A stretch of DNA of 64,000 bases. Source: Streptomyces sp. R44 (GTDB lineage: Bacteria; Actinomycetota; Actinomycetes; Streptomycetales; Streptomycetaceae). The stretch's first letter is position 1; each line of letters begins with the position of its first letter. A program made the translations under genes and the position numbers. Shown one piece after another: positions 19,808 to 28,376 of this stretch. The DNA is taken from contig NZ_CP163444.1 in assembly GCF_041053105.1 (NCBI RefSeq), forward strand, positions 7,100,501-7,164,500, given 5' to 3'. Under the pieces are notes generated by a model. The model searched no databases. It saw only the letters and a program-made list of their open reading frames with translations, and was not told the origin of the DNA.

Positions 19808-20242
19808 ATGGCGAGCAATGTGCCGAACGGCCATTCCTCGGACCTCGACTGGCTGCTCAGCGGCCTGGTCCAGCGGGTCCCGTACACCCGCAACGCCGTC
19901 CTGCTCTCCTCCGACGGTCTCGTGAAATCCGTCCACGGCCTCGACCCCGACGCCGCCGACCACATGGCGGCCCTCGCCTCCGGGCTCTACTCGCTCGGCC
20001 GCAGCGCCGGCGCCCGGTTCGGCGACGGCGGCGAGGTCCGTCAGGTGGTCGTGGAGCTCGACTCCACCCTCCTGTTCGTCTCCACCGCCGGCTCCGGCAC
20101 CTGCCTGGCCGTCCTCGCCGGGCGCGAGGCGGACGCCGCCGTCCTCGGCTACGAGATGGCGATGCTCGTCAAGAGCGTCCGGCCCTACCTGGTCACCCCC
20201 GCCCGGCAGGCCGCCGGCGCGGTGGGCGGTCTCGGGCAGTAG
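19808..20242 (+). CDS. cvnB: Roadblock/LC7 domain protein of conservon (CvnB)
   Basis: A 144-residue protein starting six bases after cvnA. LDWLLSGLVQRVPYTRNAVLLSSDGL and the following helix (MAALASGLYSLGRSAG) are the roadblock/LC7 fold, which binds small GTPases and may act as a GTPase-activating subunit (MglB-like). It is expected to bind CvnD and CvnA. The length and place in the operon are typical. Confidence 0.92.
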   Translation: MASNVPNGHSSDLDWLLSGLVQRVPYTRNAVLLSSDGLVKSVHGLDPDAADHMAALASGLYSLGRSAGARFGDGGEVRQVVVELDSTLLFVSTAGSGTCLAVLAGREADAAVLGYEMAMLVKSVRPYLVTPARQAAGAVGGLGQ

Positions 20243-20244
20243 AC

Positions 20245-20616
20245 GTGACGTCTCATCAGGAAGGGCCCTGGCTCGACGACGCGGCCGGGCGGCTGATCCG
20301 CCCGTACACCGTGAGCGGCGGCCGGACCAAACCCACCACCGCCCTGGACCTGCTGTCCATGGTGATGGCGACCGGATCGACCCCCCAGGCACACATGGGT
20401 CCCGAGCACAGCCTGGCCCTCGGGCTGTGCGACGGGCCCACCTCGGTGGCCGAGATCGCGGCGCACTTACGGCTCCCGGCCGTCGTCACCAAGGTCCTGC
20501 TCTCCGACCTCGTGGACTGCGGGGCGCTGACCGCCCGCGCGCCCCGCTTCCACGCCAATCCCACCGACCGTTCCTTGCTGGAGGCAGTGCTCGATGGCCT
20601 ACGACAACGGCTCTGA
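20245..20616 (+). CDS. cvnC: DUF742 protein of conservon (CvnC)
   Basis: A 123-residue DUF742 protein (GTG start). It opens with RLIRPYTVSGGRT, has a helix-turn-helix-like middle (TSVAEIAAHLRLPAVVTKVLLSDL) and ends in LLEAVLDGLRQRL. It overlaps the downstream GTPase gene by 23 bases, so translation is coupled. The family is a fixed third member of conservons; its function is not defined beyond complex formation. Confidence 0.92.
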   Translation: MTSHQEGPWLDDAAGRLIRPYTVSGGRTKPTTALDLLSMVMATGSTPQAHMGPEHSLALGLCDGPTSVAEIAAHLRLPAVVTKVLLSDLVDCGALTARAPRFHANPTDRSLLEAVLDGLRQRL

Positions 20617-21217
20617 GCGCCACGACAGTTTCGCCACCGACCCCTTCCCCACCGCCCTCAAGATCCTGGTGGCGGGCGGATTCGGCGTGGGCAAGACGAC
20701 CCTCGTGGGCGCGGTCAGCGAGATCGAACCGCTGAGCACCGAAGAACTGCTCACCTCGGTCAGCGCGGCCACCGACAGCCTGGAGGGCGTGGAGTCCAAG
20801 ACCACGACCACCGTCGCCATGGACTTCGGGCGCATCACGCTCGACGACCGCCACGTCCTGTACCTCTTCGGCACCCCCGGCCAGGAGCGCTTCTGGTTCA
20901 TGTGGGACGAACTCTCCGAGGGTGCGCTCGGCGCGGTCGTCCTGGCCGACACCCGAAGGCTCCAGGAGTGCTTCTCCGCCGTGGACTTCTTCGAACGGCG
21001 GGGGATCCAGTTCATCGTGGCGGTCAACGAGTTCGACGGCGCCTACCGCTACGAACCGGACGAGATCCGGGCCGCCCTCGACCTCAAGCCGGAGGTGCCG
21101 GTCGTCCTCTGCGACGCCCGGATCTCCAGCTCCGGCATCCGCACCCTGCTGACCCTCGTCCAGCATCTGCTCACCACCATCCCGGACACCGTGCCGAGCT
21201 ACGGAGCCACGCCATGA
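20594..21217 (+). CDS. cvnD: Ras-like GTP-binding protein of conservon (CvnD)
   Basis: A 207-residue small GTPase. The P-loop GGFGVGKTTLVGAV is near residue 28, switch I carries TTTTVAMDFG, switch II is LFGTPGQERFWFMW, and the base-recognition region is the NEFD motif (NKxD class). The FGTPGQERF signature marks the MglA/CvnD family. It should cycle between GDP and GTP under control of the roadblock protein. It overlaps cvnC at its start and the GAF gene at its stop (ATGA). Confidence 0.93.
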   Translation: MAYDNGSERHDSFATDPFPTALKILVAGGFGVGKTTLVGAVSEIEPLSTEELLTSVSAATDSLEGVESKTTTTVAMDFGRITLDDRHVLYLFGTPGQERFWFMWDELSEGALGAVVLADTRRLQECFSAVDFFERRGIQFIVAVNEFDGAYRYEPDEIRAALDLKPEVPVVLCDARISSSGIRTLLTLVQHLLTTIPDTVPSYGATP

Positions 21218-21786
21218 CCTACGACCCGACCGGTCACCTCCTGCTGACCCCCATCGACAAGGACGCGCCCGCCCGCGTGCAGCGGCTGCGCGAACTCGGT
21301 CTCGGGGAGCGACCGGACCCGGCGTTCGACGACTTCGCCCACCGGCTCGCCGAGGTGACCGGCGCCCCGTTCTCGATGGTGAACTTCATCGACGAGAACC
21401 GGCAGTTCTTCGCGGGTCTGCACACCCCCCAGGGCACCCACTCCGGCAGCGACCTGGGCGCGGCCGCCGCGGGCGGGGGCGGCGTCGGCCGCTTCATGGC
21501 CCGCGACCACGGCTACTGCCCGCACGTCGTGGTGCGGCGCAAGGCGCTCGTCCTCGAGGACGTCTGCGACTACCCGCGCTTCGCGGGGAACCCGGTCGTG
21601 GACGAGATCGGCATCCGCTCCTACATGGGGGCGCCGCTGATAGACCGCACCGGTGTCGCGCTCGGCACCATCTGCGTGGTCGACACCGACGTACGGCCGT
21701 GGGGGCGGGCCGGTCTGGAGACGATCAAGGCGATGGCGGCGGAGCTCGTGGAGCAGATCCACCGCCGCGAGGACGGCATGTTCTGA
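21214..21786 (+). CDS. GAF-domain protein, fifth member of the conservon operon
   Basis: A 190-residue protein that is essentially one GAF domain (AEVTGAPFSMVNFIDENRQFF through IRSYMGAPLIDRTGVALGTICVVD). GAF domains bind small ligands or cofactors. A fifth gene in conservons is often a P450 or a ligand-binding protein, and here it is a GAF protein. It starts inside the cvnD stop (ATGA) and is followed by a strong terminator, so it closes the operon. A Gly/Ala-rich insertion (around residues 75-85) is unusual. Ligand unknown. Confidence 0.87.
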   Translation: MTYDPTGHLLLTPIDKDAPARVQRLRELGLGERPDPAFDDFAHRLAEVTGAPFSMVNFIDENRQFFAGLHTPQGTHSGSDLGAAAAGGGGVGRFMARDHGYCPHVVVRRKALVLEDVCDYPRFAGNPVVDEIGIRSYMGAPLIDRTGVALGTICVVDTDVRPWGRAGLETIKAMAAELVEQIHRREDGMF

Positions 21787-21808
21787 CCGTCACCTCCTCG
21801 CACACGCC

Positions 21809-21848
21809 CGGGAGCCCCGGTACGGCAGTGGCCGTACCGGGGCTCCCG
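21809..21848. terminator. Strong bidirectional terminator
   Basis: A perfect 18-bp stem (CGGGAGCCCCGGTACGGC with its complement) and the four-base loop AGTG separate the conservon from the convergent acyl-CoA dehydrogenase. Confidence 0.88.
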
Positions 21849-21867
21849 GCCCGTGGGGGTGGGGCGA

Positions 21868-23076
21868 TCAGACGCGCGCAGGCTCCCGCTCCGGGGTGCG
21901 GACCAGCTCGGACAGCCGCTCCGACCAGCTGCCCTTGTCCTGGCCGAGGGCGACCTCGGCCAGTCGCAGGAGCTGGATGTCGGAGGTGCCGGCCGGGGCG
22001 AAGATGTGGTGCGCGTCACGGAGGTAGCGCTCGATGGCCCGGTCCGTGAAGAGGCCGGCGGCGGCGTGGATCTCCATGGCGTTGCGACCGGAGTCGATGG
22101 CCGACTCGACGTTCACGAGCTTGGCGTTCATCAGCTCGGTGTCACAGGAGAGGCCCTGGTCGAGCAGGTGCACCGCGTGGTACGCGGCCAGCCGGGCGGT
22201 CATCAGCCGGGACTGCATCTGCCCGAGCTTCAGCTTGACCGTGGGCAGGTCGTGGAGCGGCTTGCCGTAGCGGATGCGCTCGGAGGCGAAGCGGGTGGTC
22301 TCCTCCAGGATCGCCTGGTGGATGCCGAGCGAGACGGCGGTGAGGTTGGCCCGGCCGTACAGCACGCTGGAGGAGTACGCGACGGCGAGGCCGTCGCCCT
22401 CGTCGCCGAGCCGGTTGGAGGCGGGCACCCGGCAGTTCTCGAAGATCAGCTCACCGAAGCTGAAGCCGTGGAGACCCATGGCCGGCTGCTGGGGACCGGT
22501 CCTGAAGCCCGGGCGATCGGATTCGACCAGGAAGGCGGTGAGTCCCTTCGACCCCGGACCGGTCCTGACCACGACACCGTGCAGATCGCCGACGTGGCTG
22601 TTGCCGACGTAGACCTTGCTGCCGTTGAGGATGTAGTCGTCGCCGTCCCGGACCGCGCTGGCGCTCATGCCGAGGACGTGACCGCCGGACTCGGGCTCGG
22701 TGACCGCGATCGTCGGCAGGCAGGCGCCGGCGGCTATCTCCGGGAGCCAGGTCTTGCGCTGCTCGTCGCTGCCGAAGTGGACGATCTTGGCGGTGCCCAG
22801 CTGGGAGGCCTGGACCATGGCGCCCATCGCGCCGCTGACCCGGGAGAGCTCCTCGATGATGATCGTCTTGGCCAGGTGGCCGGCGCCCATACCGCCGTAC
22901 TCCTGGCTGATTGTCGCGCCCAGCCAGCCCTGCTCGGCGATCTTGCGCGACAGCTCGTGGTGGACCGTGCGGGACGCTTCCATCTCGGCTATCCGCGGCC
23001 GGACCTCACGCTCTGCGAAGTCGCGGACGGTTTCCCTGAGCTCATGATGCAGTCGCCTGCTGAAGTAGCTGTCCAT
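21868..23076 (-). CDS. Acyl-CoA dehydrogenase family flavoprotein
   Basis: A 402-residue protein of standard acyl-CoA dehydrogenase length. Motifs include the FAD/substrate-region IAVTEPESGGHV (the TEP/GS motif), SKVYVGNSHVGD, a RIRYGKPLHDL helix and the C-terminal RDAHHIFAPAGTSDIQLLR. The Glu of the usual YEGT motif is replaced (PAGTS), as in subfamilies whose catalytic base sits on another helix. The start at 23076 gives a normal N-terminus (SYFSRRLHHELRETVRDFAERE). It stands alone, convergent with the conservon; substrate unknown. Confidence 0.88.
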   Translation of the reverse strand: MDSYFSRRLHHELRETVRDFAEREVRPRIAEMEASRTVHHELSRKIAEQGWLGATISQEYGGMGAGHLAKTIIIEELSRVSGAMGAMVQASQLGTAKIVHFGSDEQRKTWLPEIAAGACLPTIAVTEPESGGHVLGMSASAVRDGDDYILNGSKVYVGNSHVGDLHGVVVRTGPGSKGLTAFLVESDRPGFRTGPQQPAMGLHGFSFGELIFENCRVPASNRLGDEGDGLAVAYSSSVLYGRANLTAVSLGIHQAILEETTRFASERIRYGKPLHDLPTVKLKLGQMQSRLMTARLAAYHAVHLLDQGLSCDTELMNAKLVNVESAIDSGRNAMEIHAAAGLFTDRAIERYLRDAHHIFAPAGTSDIQLLRLAEVALGQDKGSWSERLSELVRTPEREPARV

Positions 23077-23660
23077 CCGAGTCCTCACCTGCGAGACGCC
23101 TGCTCGGCGGGGTTGTCCGAACAGGTGGTGCATCGGCAGTGGTCCCGTCCCGAACAGGCCGACCTCTTCATGGTGTTGATCTTTCCGGAACGGATCAATA
23201 TCGCCACGAAGTTTGTCCGAAACCGGAGCGGTTGACGATTGGATCTGACTGTGTTTCGCGTGGTCTTGGCGCTGTCGGTCGGATTTCGGGTTCCATCCCC
23301 ATGGTCAACTTTCTGCCACATGCCGATGGCAAGGAAGTCGATGGCATATGGCGATGAGACCCTCCGTATCGCCACATGCGCCCCTTCCTCCCCAGAAGGG
23401 CGGTATTCCGGAACCTCTCCGTCCCCTCTTCCTGCCCAGGTCGCACCCGCCTCCGACCTCCCGGACCCCCCTCCGGGCCCACCGGAGCGGGCGCACGGGC
23501 GTACTCGAAGGCGCGGAGGCGCGTCACGGAGAGTGAACACACCTACCCGGCGCACCCCGCGCACGAGGGCGCCCAGGAAACGCGTGCGTGACCACCCAGG
23601 AAAGTGCGGTATTGTTCTCATGCGCGTTCGGCCAGGGGAAACCCCAGGTCAGACGGGTAT
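23077..23660. other. Intergenic region upstream of tRNA-Pro
   Basis: These 584 bp hold no supported gene. The section 23150-23390 is less GC-rich than its surroundings. It contains a near-perfect 12-bp inverted repeat (GCATATGGCGAT at 23344-23355, ATCGCCACATGC at 23368-23379) separated by 12 bases, which could be a regulator site or a transcript hairpin. Confidence 0.4.
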
Positions 23661-23734
<74 letters not shown>

Positions 23735-23751
23735 CTCGAAAGAGTCGTAGA

Positions 23752-23789
23752 TCAGGGGCCGTTTCAGAGAGATCTGAAACGGCCCCTGA
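23752..23789. terminator. Terminator hairpin after tRNA-Pro
   Basis: A perfect 17-bp stem (TCAGGGGCCGTTTCAGA and its complement) with loop GAGA starts 18 bases after the tRNA. It probably ends the tRNA transcript and also lies beside any att site. Confidence 0.88.
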
Positions 23790-23833
23790 CGCGTTCATGG
23801 GGACCGCTTGGGGGCCGACTCGCCATGATCCGG

Positions 23834-24290
23834 TCAGCGGGCCACCAGGCTCGGGCCCGTCCAGGACCGCGTCGCGCAGAGCGCGCCGAGAGGCGCCGGG
23901 GGTGCCGCGCCGGCGGCGGTGATCTTGTGGACGTCGGGGTGCAGGTACCGCTGGGTGGTGGTCAGCGCGCCATGACCGGCGATCTTCCGCAGGACGTGTA
24001 CCTGAACGCCCGAGTCGGCGATCCGCGTGAGTCCGGTGTGCCGGAGGTCGTGGCGGCGCGGGTGCTCGTAGCCGAGCCTCGTGACGACGCCATCCCAGTG
24101 AGTGACGTGGCGCAGGACGGCGGTGGAGATGCGGCCGCCTAGGGGTCCGGTGAACCTGCGCGCGTCGGGATCGGGGCCGGCGGCCAGGATGCGCTGGGCG
24201 ACCAGCGGGCGGATCTCCTCGATGATGGGCACCTGACGGGCCCGCTTGCCTTTCGTCCCACCGCGATCCCGTTCTGCACGGTGCGGTCGA
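23834..24290 (-). pseudogene. C-terminal remnant of a tyrosine-recombinase integrase
   Basis: About 150 residues of the catalytic end remain: GKRARQVPIIEEIRPLVAQ, then HPRRHDLRHTGLTRIADSG (the second Arg with HxLR), VHVLRKIAGHG and TTTQRYLHPD (the nucleophile Tyr). The N-terminal DNA-binding part and the first catalytic Arg region are missing, and the frame has no matching start in the upstream 600 bp. Position and direction beside tRNA-Pro are those of phage or AICE integrases; pSAM2-type elements are known to use tRNA-Pro. I infer that an element once integrated here. Confidence 0.82.
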
Positions 24291-24841
24291 CGGCACCGTT
24301 GTGATCATCCGGACCGGCAGGTGGCCCAGGGCCGGCACCACACACACGCGCCGCCCCGAGGGATGCGGGTCACGTGTATCACGCCGCCCGGCGAGGGTGA
24401 TGCGGCGACATCCACGAGGCTTCAAAGTCGCCCACGGACAGGCCCATCCCCCCAAGAGCAGCGTGGCGTGTGGGTCTTGAGCGCCGCCGAGCAAGGCTCT
24501 CGCCGGTCCCGGACCTCAGTGAACGGGGTCGGCGCCGGCCGCCATGTGCTCGGCGGAAGCCCGTCGCAGACACAGCAGTTCGCCCCGTCGTCGACCCCGG
24601 CGGTAGTGGCCGGCCTCGCCGCGGCTTTCGCCGCCGATGGCGCCGGGACCCTGAAAGCCCGTAGGGCATGTAGGGCGCCGAGCAGTCCACACCGGCCTGG
24701 GTATGCACCGCCGGTCGCCTGCTGTGCGCGGACCTCGGCAATCCGTGGAGTTCGTCGCCCGGAGGCTGCTGTCGGGTCCTACGGCTACGGTTACGGCCGT
24801 CCAGCCTACGGTTCGGTCGGGCGGGAACCGCCCGAGCGGCG
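24291..24841. other. Gene-free stretch
   Basis: No frame here shows coding character, a ribosome-binding site or a recognisable domain. It may be debris of the integrated element. Confidence 0.4.
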
Positions 24842-25468
24842 TCAGGCGTCGATCGGGCGCAGCACCGCGTAGTACGCGAACGGCGGACCGTACAGCCGGG
24901 CGACCCGCAGCCCGGCGGCCTCCGCCAGGCTGATCAGCGAGGACGGCCGAATCTGATGCCGGTCGAAGAACTCGCCGACCACCAGCCGCCCGAACGGCTT
25001 CAGCACCCGGCGCAGCTCGGCCAGCGTACGCGCCGGATCCGGGATCTCGCCCAGCGCCGTCACCAGGTAAGCCGCATCGAACAAGCCATTCCCAAAAGGG
25101 AGTTCATGCGCGTCGGCGCAGTTCGGCACGATGTTGTCGACGCCCTGCTCCTTGGCCCGGCGGCCCACGTGGTCGAGCATCTCCTGCTGGATGTCAAGGA
25201 TGTCCAGCCGGCCGTTCGAGCCCAGCTGCGGTGCGACGTGCAGCGACTGCAGGCCGGTTCCGGGGCCTATCTCCAGGATCCTCTCGCCCTCCCGGGCCTG
25301 CAGCACGTGGTCCAGACGCTTCAGAGTCAGGAACGGCAGCGGCAGGTCGAGCAGCCGGCGCTGAGAGTACGGGTACGGCGCGGAGTCGGTGAACCACCAG
25401 GTGGCGACGGCGGCGGCAGCGCCCGCGCCGATCAATGCCCGCGAATGCCTCATCATTCCTCCATACAT
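24842..25468 (-). CDS. SAM-dependent class I methyltransferase with N-terminal hydrophobic segment
   Basis: A 208-residue protein. The SAM-binding loop ILEIGPGTGLQS is near residue 64, followed by LDILDIQQEM and the motif II-III region ADAHELPFGNGLFDAAYLV and LAELRRVLKPFGRL, a typical Rossmann methyltransferase. The first 25 residues (ALIGAGAAAAVATWWF) are hydrophobic and could tether it to the membrane. The start is uncertain: ATG codons at 25468, 25456 and 25453 are in frame, and GGAGGA precedes the later pair closely. It is unlinked to the NRPS genes, and the substrate is unknown. Confidence 0.82.
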   Translation of the reverse strand: MYGGMMRHSRALIGAGAAAAVATWWFTDSAPYPYSQRRLLDLPLPFLTLKRLDHVLQAREGERILEIGPGTGLQSLHVAPQLGSNGRLDILDIQQEMLDHVGRRAKEQGVDNIVPNCADAHELPFGNGLFDAAYLVTALGEIPDPARTLAELRRVLKPFGRLVVGEFFDRHQIRPSSLISLAEAAGLRVARLYGPPFAYYAVLRPIDA

Positions 25469-25662
25469 GTCTGATTGGGTCGTTGAGGCGTCTCTGGTGG
25501 TCCATCAGTTGCGTTTGTGTGCCACCTGCTTGCGTCAGCGCCGACTTGTCAGCCGACCCGAGCGGACCGAACGAACCGCCCGTGGACCGCCGTTGCGGCA
25601 GGCGGGGGACTTCCCGAAACAGACCGGACCGCAAGCGCCGATCACTGCACGAGCTCTTCCAC

Positions 25663-26172
25663 TCAGCGGCCCGGCCGAGGGAAGGTCCGGGTCGCGAGAA
25701 CCGCGCAGGCCACCGCCAGCGGCAACTCGGCGAAGACCGCCATCAGCACGGCCTGCTTGAAGTCCGAACCCGGGGCAGCCGTCATGGTGTCGAACCAGGC
25801 GTCGACCAGCAGCAGGGCCGAGGTAGCGGCGGAGGTCAGGCAGGCCCGGCAGTCGCCCCGCCTGAGGAGCAGTCCGGTGGAGAGCAGGCCGAGCGCCTCG
25901 AAGCTGTCCAGACCCGTCCATGTCCAGGCCCAGTGCGAGGCCTGAGCGGTGGCCGGCAGCTCGGTGTTCAGGAAGACCAGCCAGGGAATCATCGCCAGCC
26001 CGAGCACGGTGAGGACCGTGGCCGCCCGGCGAGGCAGCAGGGGGAACGTCGAAGCGGCGGCGGCCTTCGGAACGATCCGCGGGACACCGGAGCCCGAACC
26101 GGAGGCGCCCGCAAGGGCCCAGATGCCGGTCTTGCCCAACGGGGCGCGCAGGGGTGAGGAGGGGTGGCGCAT
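25663..26172 (-). CDS. Small multi-pass membrane protein
   Basis: A 169-residue protein with about four hydrophobic helices (for example AATVLTVLGLAMIPWLVFLN, ALGLLSTGLLL, SAATSALLLVDAWF and FAELPLAVACAVLAT). The sequence WFDTMTAAPGSDF recalls a family of small actinobacterial membrane proteins, but I cannot name it. The GAGAAGAA leader before the ATG is weak. Function unknown. Confidence 0.6.
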   Translation of the reverse strand: MRHPSSPLRAPLGKTGIWALAGASGSGSGVPRIVPKAAAASTFPLLPRRAATVLTVLGLAMIPWLVFLNTELPATAQASHWAWTWTGLDSFEALGLLSTGLLLRRGDCRACLTSAATSALLLVDAWFDTMTAAPGSDFKQAVLMAVFAELPLAVACAVLATRTFPRPGR

Positions 26173-26217
26173 GGTTCTTCTCCAACGTTGGTCGTCGGCG
26201 TGGGGCGGTCGTGTCCG

Positions 26218-26345
26218 CTCAGCGGATGTGGATGCCGCCGTGGGAGGCGGCCCCGGTGAGGGAGGTCGACGCGCCGTCGGAGTTCGGCAGGTCGATCTGC
26301 GGCGCTGAGCTGCTGCTGTGGGCGTCGATCCGGTAGCCGGTGCTC
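26218..26345 (-). pseudogene. C-terminal fragment of a DUF4097 (adhesin-like) protein
   Basis: The minus-strand frame reads GYRIDAHSSSSAPQIDLPN then SLTGAASHGGIHIR and a stop. This parallels the end of the intact gene at 26954 (TYHVDAQSPHWSPSVSLPN and TTGGSITVH). No upstream beta-repeat part or start is found, so it is a truncated paralogue. Confidence 0.6.
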
Positions 26346-26526
26346 GAGGGCACCGCGAGGCCTACCGCGCCGTGGCCGGTCGTCATGGTGCACCGTCGGG
26401 CGGTGCGGCTGGAGGTATTGATCGCTCCACTCCTCTTTCTCGGGAGGGCCGGTGGCCTTCACCGGTGGTCCGCGGTGGCGCTGCGGAGCGGGGCACCTGC
26501 GCCGCCCCGCTCCGGCTATCTGCCCT

Positions 26527-26778
26527 TCAGCCAACAGCAGTTCGGCGAGGCCGGACACGTGGCCGACCCACCGAACCGGGGTAGGGATAACCCACCTGTC
26601 GGTCCCAGCCGTTGTTGTCGGGCGGGGTGGTGGTGCCAGTGGTGTCGGCCGCGCGGCAGCGGCCCGCGGCAGCGCTGACTCCGGATGCGACGGCGGGCGT
26701 GACGAGGGTGAGGGTGATCGCCGCCGGTGCGGCGGCGGCCGCGGCCACGAGGTTGGCCCGTCGTGTGTGGGTGTTCAT
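26527..26778 (-). CDS. Possible small secreted protein or relic
   Basis: An 83-residue frame with a plausible export signal (NTHTRRANLVAAAAAAPAAI followed by an ASGVSAA cleavage-like region). The rest (ADTTGTTTPPDNNGWDR) is low-complexity, and there are no relatives I recognise. It lies between a broken and an intact DUF4097 gene and may be debris. Confidence 0.25.
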   Translation of the reverse strand: MNTHTRRANLVAAAAAAPAAITLTLVTPAVASGVSAAAGRCRAADTTGTTTPPDNNGWDRQVGYPYPGSVGRPRVRPRRTAVG

Positions 26779-26953
26779 GCCGCTGTTCCGCCGAATCGTG
26801 TGCTGAGGGTGATCCGCAGGCCGCCTCGGCGAGCCCGAGCGGCACGCGAAGATCGTCGTCGACCCCCCGCTGGTCGCCGGCTGATCGCCCGAACGACGGT
26901 GGCGTCCCCGGGATGTCCCGGGGACGCCACCGTCGTTCGCGGCACGTGCGTGC

Positions 26954-27643
26954 TCAGTGGACCGTGATGCTGCCGCCCGTGGTCTTCACCACCACGCTGT
27001 GCGGCGCGTCCGTAGCGGTGTTCGGCAGCGAGACGCTCGGCGACCAGTGGGGGCTCTGCGCATCGACGTGGTAGGTGGCGTCGTGAGGGACCTGGAGGTC
27101 GACCCGGCCGTAGTCCGTGGTGACCTTCAGGGAGGCGGGTGCCGCCGTGAAGGAGGCGCTGACCGCGCCGCCGGTGGTGATCACCTCGGCGTTCGGGGCG
27201 CTGCTGTCGGCGAGGGTCACCGCGCCGTACGCGCTCCGCACGGTCAGCGGGCCGGACGACTGGTCCACCTCCACCCCGCCCAGCTCGGTGGTCAGATCCA
27301 GCCGACCGGTCAGGCCCTTCGCCTGGATCGCGGCGTCCCCGGTGTTCACCTGCGCGGCCAGGCCGGCCGGCACCGTGATCCGCAGGTGCTCCGAGCAGTC
27401 GTTGGAGCAGCCGGCGGTGACCGTGACGTCCGACCCGGACCGGGTGACGGAGACCTGCGGGACACGGCCCGTGTAGCTGCCGCTCATGGCCACCGTGACC
27501 TGCGAGGAGCTGTCCTGACTGAGAGTCACGTCAAGTCCGTCGGCCTGGACCGTCACCTGCCTGGCGCCGGCCGCGTCCTGCTGCCAGTTGCCGCTGTACG
27601 GGTGGTGCGCCGGAAGCAGGGCGATCACACCCCAACCGGCCAC
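26954..27643 (-). CDS. DUF4097-type putative adhesin, membrane-anchored beta-repeat protein
   Basis: The extracytoplasmic part is a beta-helix-like run of short repeats (VTVQADGLDVTLSQD, LTVRSAYGAVTLADSS, LKVTTDYGRVDLQVP, VVVKTTGGSITVH), typical of DUF4097. The frame stays open upstream to about 27731 and there encodes KKRRGFLRRGFLLIGLAVLV, an obvious membrane anchor, but I see no ATG, GTG or TTG in that part. The GTG at 27643 is the first standard start and would cut the anchor in half. It lies directly downstream of the response regulator, so it is probably the output or accessory protein of that two-component operon. Confidence 0.75.
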   Translation of the reverse strand: MAGWGVIALLPAHHPYSGNWQQDAAGARQVTVQADGLDVTLSQDSSSQVTVAMSGSYTGRVPQVSVTRSGSDVTVTAGCSNDCSEHLRITVPAGLAAQVNTGDAAIQAKGLTGRLDLTTELGGVEVDQSSGPLTVRSAYGAVTLADSSAPNAEVITTGGAVSASFTAAPASLKVTTDYGRVDLQVPHDATYHVDAQSPHWSPSVSLPNTATDAPHSVVVKTTGGSITVH

Positions 27644-27731
27644 GGCGACGACCGTGACGAGGACGGCCAGCCCTATGAGGAGGAATCCGCGGCGGAGGAA
27701 TCCGCGGCGCTTCTTCGGGGTGGTACTGATC

Positions 27732-28376
27732 TCAAGCTCCCAGGTAGCGCAAAACGGCGAGCACGCGGCGGTGGTCTCCCACCTCCTGCTGCAGATCGAA
27801 TTTCACGAAGATGCTGCGGATGTACTTCTCCACCGCCGCCGTGCCGATCACCAGATCGGCCGCGATCCCGGCGTTGGAACGGCCCTCCGCCATGGCCGTG
27901 AGGACCTCCCGTTCGCGCGGCGTCAGGGTGGACAGCGGATCCCGCTGCCGGCTGCCGGCCAGCAACTGCTTGACCACCTCCGGGTCGAGGACCGTCTCGC
28001 CCGCGGCGACCCGGCGCAGCGCGTCCACGAACTCCTCGGCGTCCGACACCCGGTCCTTGAGCAGGTAGCCGACCCCGTTGTCGTTGGTGTTGACCAGGTC
28101 GATGGCGTAGCGCTCCTCGACGTAGTGGGAGAGCACCAGGACGCCGGTCTCCGGCCAGCGGGCGCGGACCGCCAGTGCGGCGCGCAGGCCCTCGTCCAGG
28201 AAGGTGGGCGGCATCCGGACGTCCGTCACACAGACGTCCGGCCGGTGTTCGGCCACCGCGCGCAGGAGCTGCTCCCCGTCGCAGACCGCGGCGACCACCT
28301 CGATCCCCTGTTCGCTGAGCAGCAGTTCGACGCCCTGGCGTAGCAGCGCGGAGTCCTCGGCCAGCACTACCCGCAT
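27732..28376 (-). CDS. NarL/LuxR-family response regulator
   Basis: A 214-residue protein. The receiver domain has the DSALLRQG acidic pocket, phospho-acceptor Asp in VCVTDVRMPP and Lys in YLLKDRV. The C-terminal HTH (LTPREREVLTAMAEGRSNAGIA then GTAAVEKYIRSIFVKF) is of LuxR type. It overlaps the upstream kinase stop by ten bases. An unusual acidic insertion around NTNDNG sits near the end of the receiver. The target is probably its own operon; the regulon is unknown. Confidence 0.93.
   Translation of the reverse strand: MRVVLAEDSALLRQGVELLLSEQGIEVVAAVCDGEQLLRAVAEHRPDVCVTDVRMPPTFLDEGLRAALAVRARWPETGVLVLSHYVEERYAIDLVNTNDNGVGYLLKDRVSDAEEFVDALRRVAAGETVLDPEVVKQLLAGSRQRDPLSTLTPREREVLTAMAEGRSNAGIAADLVIGTAAVEKYIRSIFVKFDLQQEVGDHRRVLAVLRYLGA

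Noticed and set aside
21853..23235. A 460-residue plus-strand frame opposite the acyl-CoA dehydrogenase
   Set aside because: Val/Asp/Gly-rich shadow. The minus strand carries the full dehydrogenase fold.
23344..23379. Inverted repeat considered as an att site or riboswitch
   Set aside because: It does not match the tRNA 3' end and has no larger conserved fold; kept only as an unexplained repeat.
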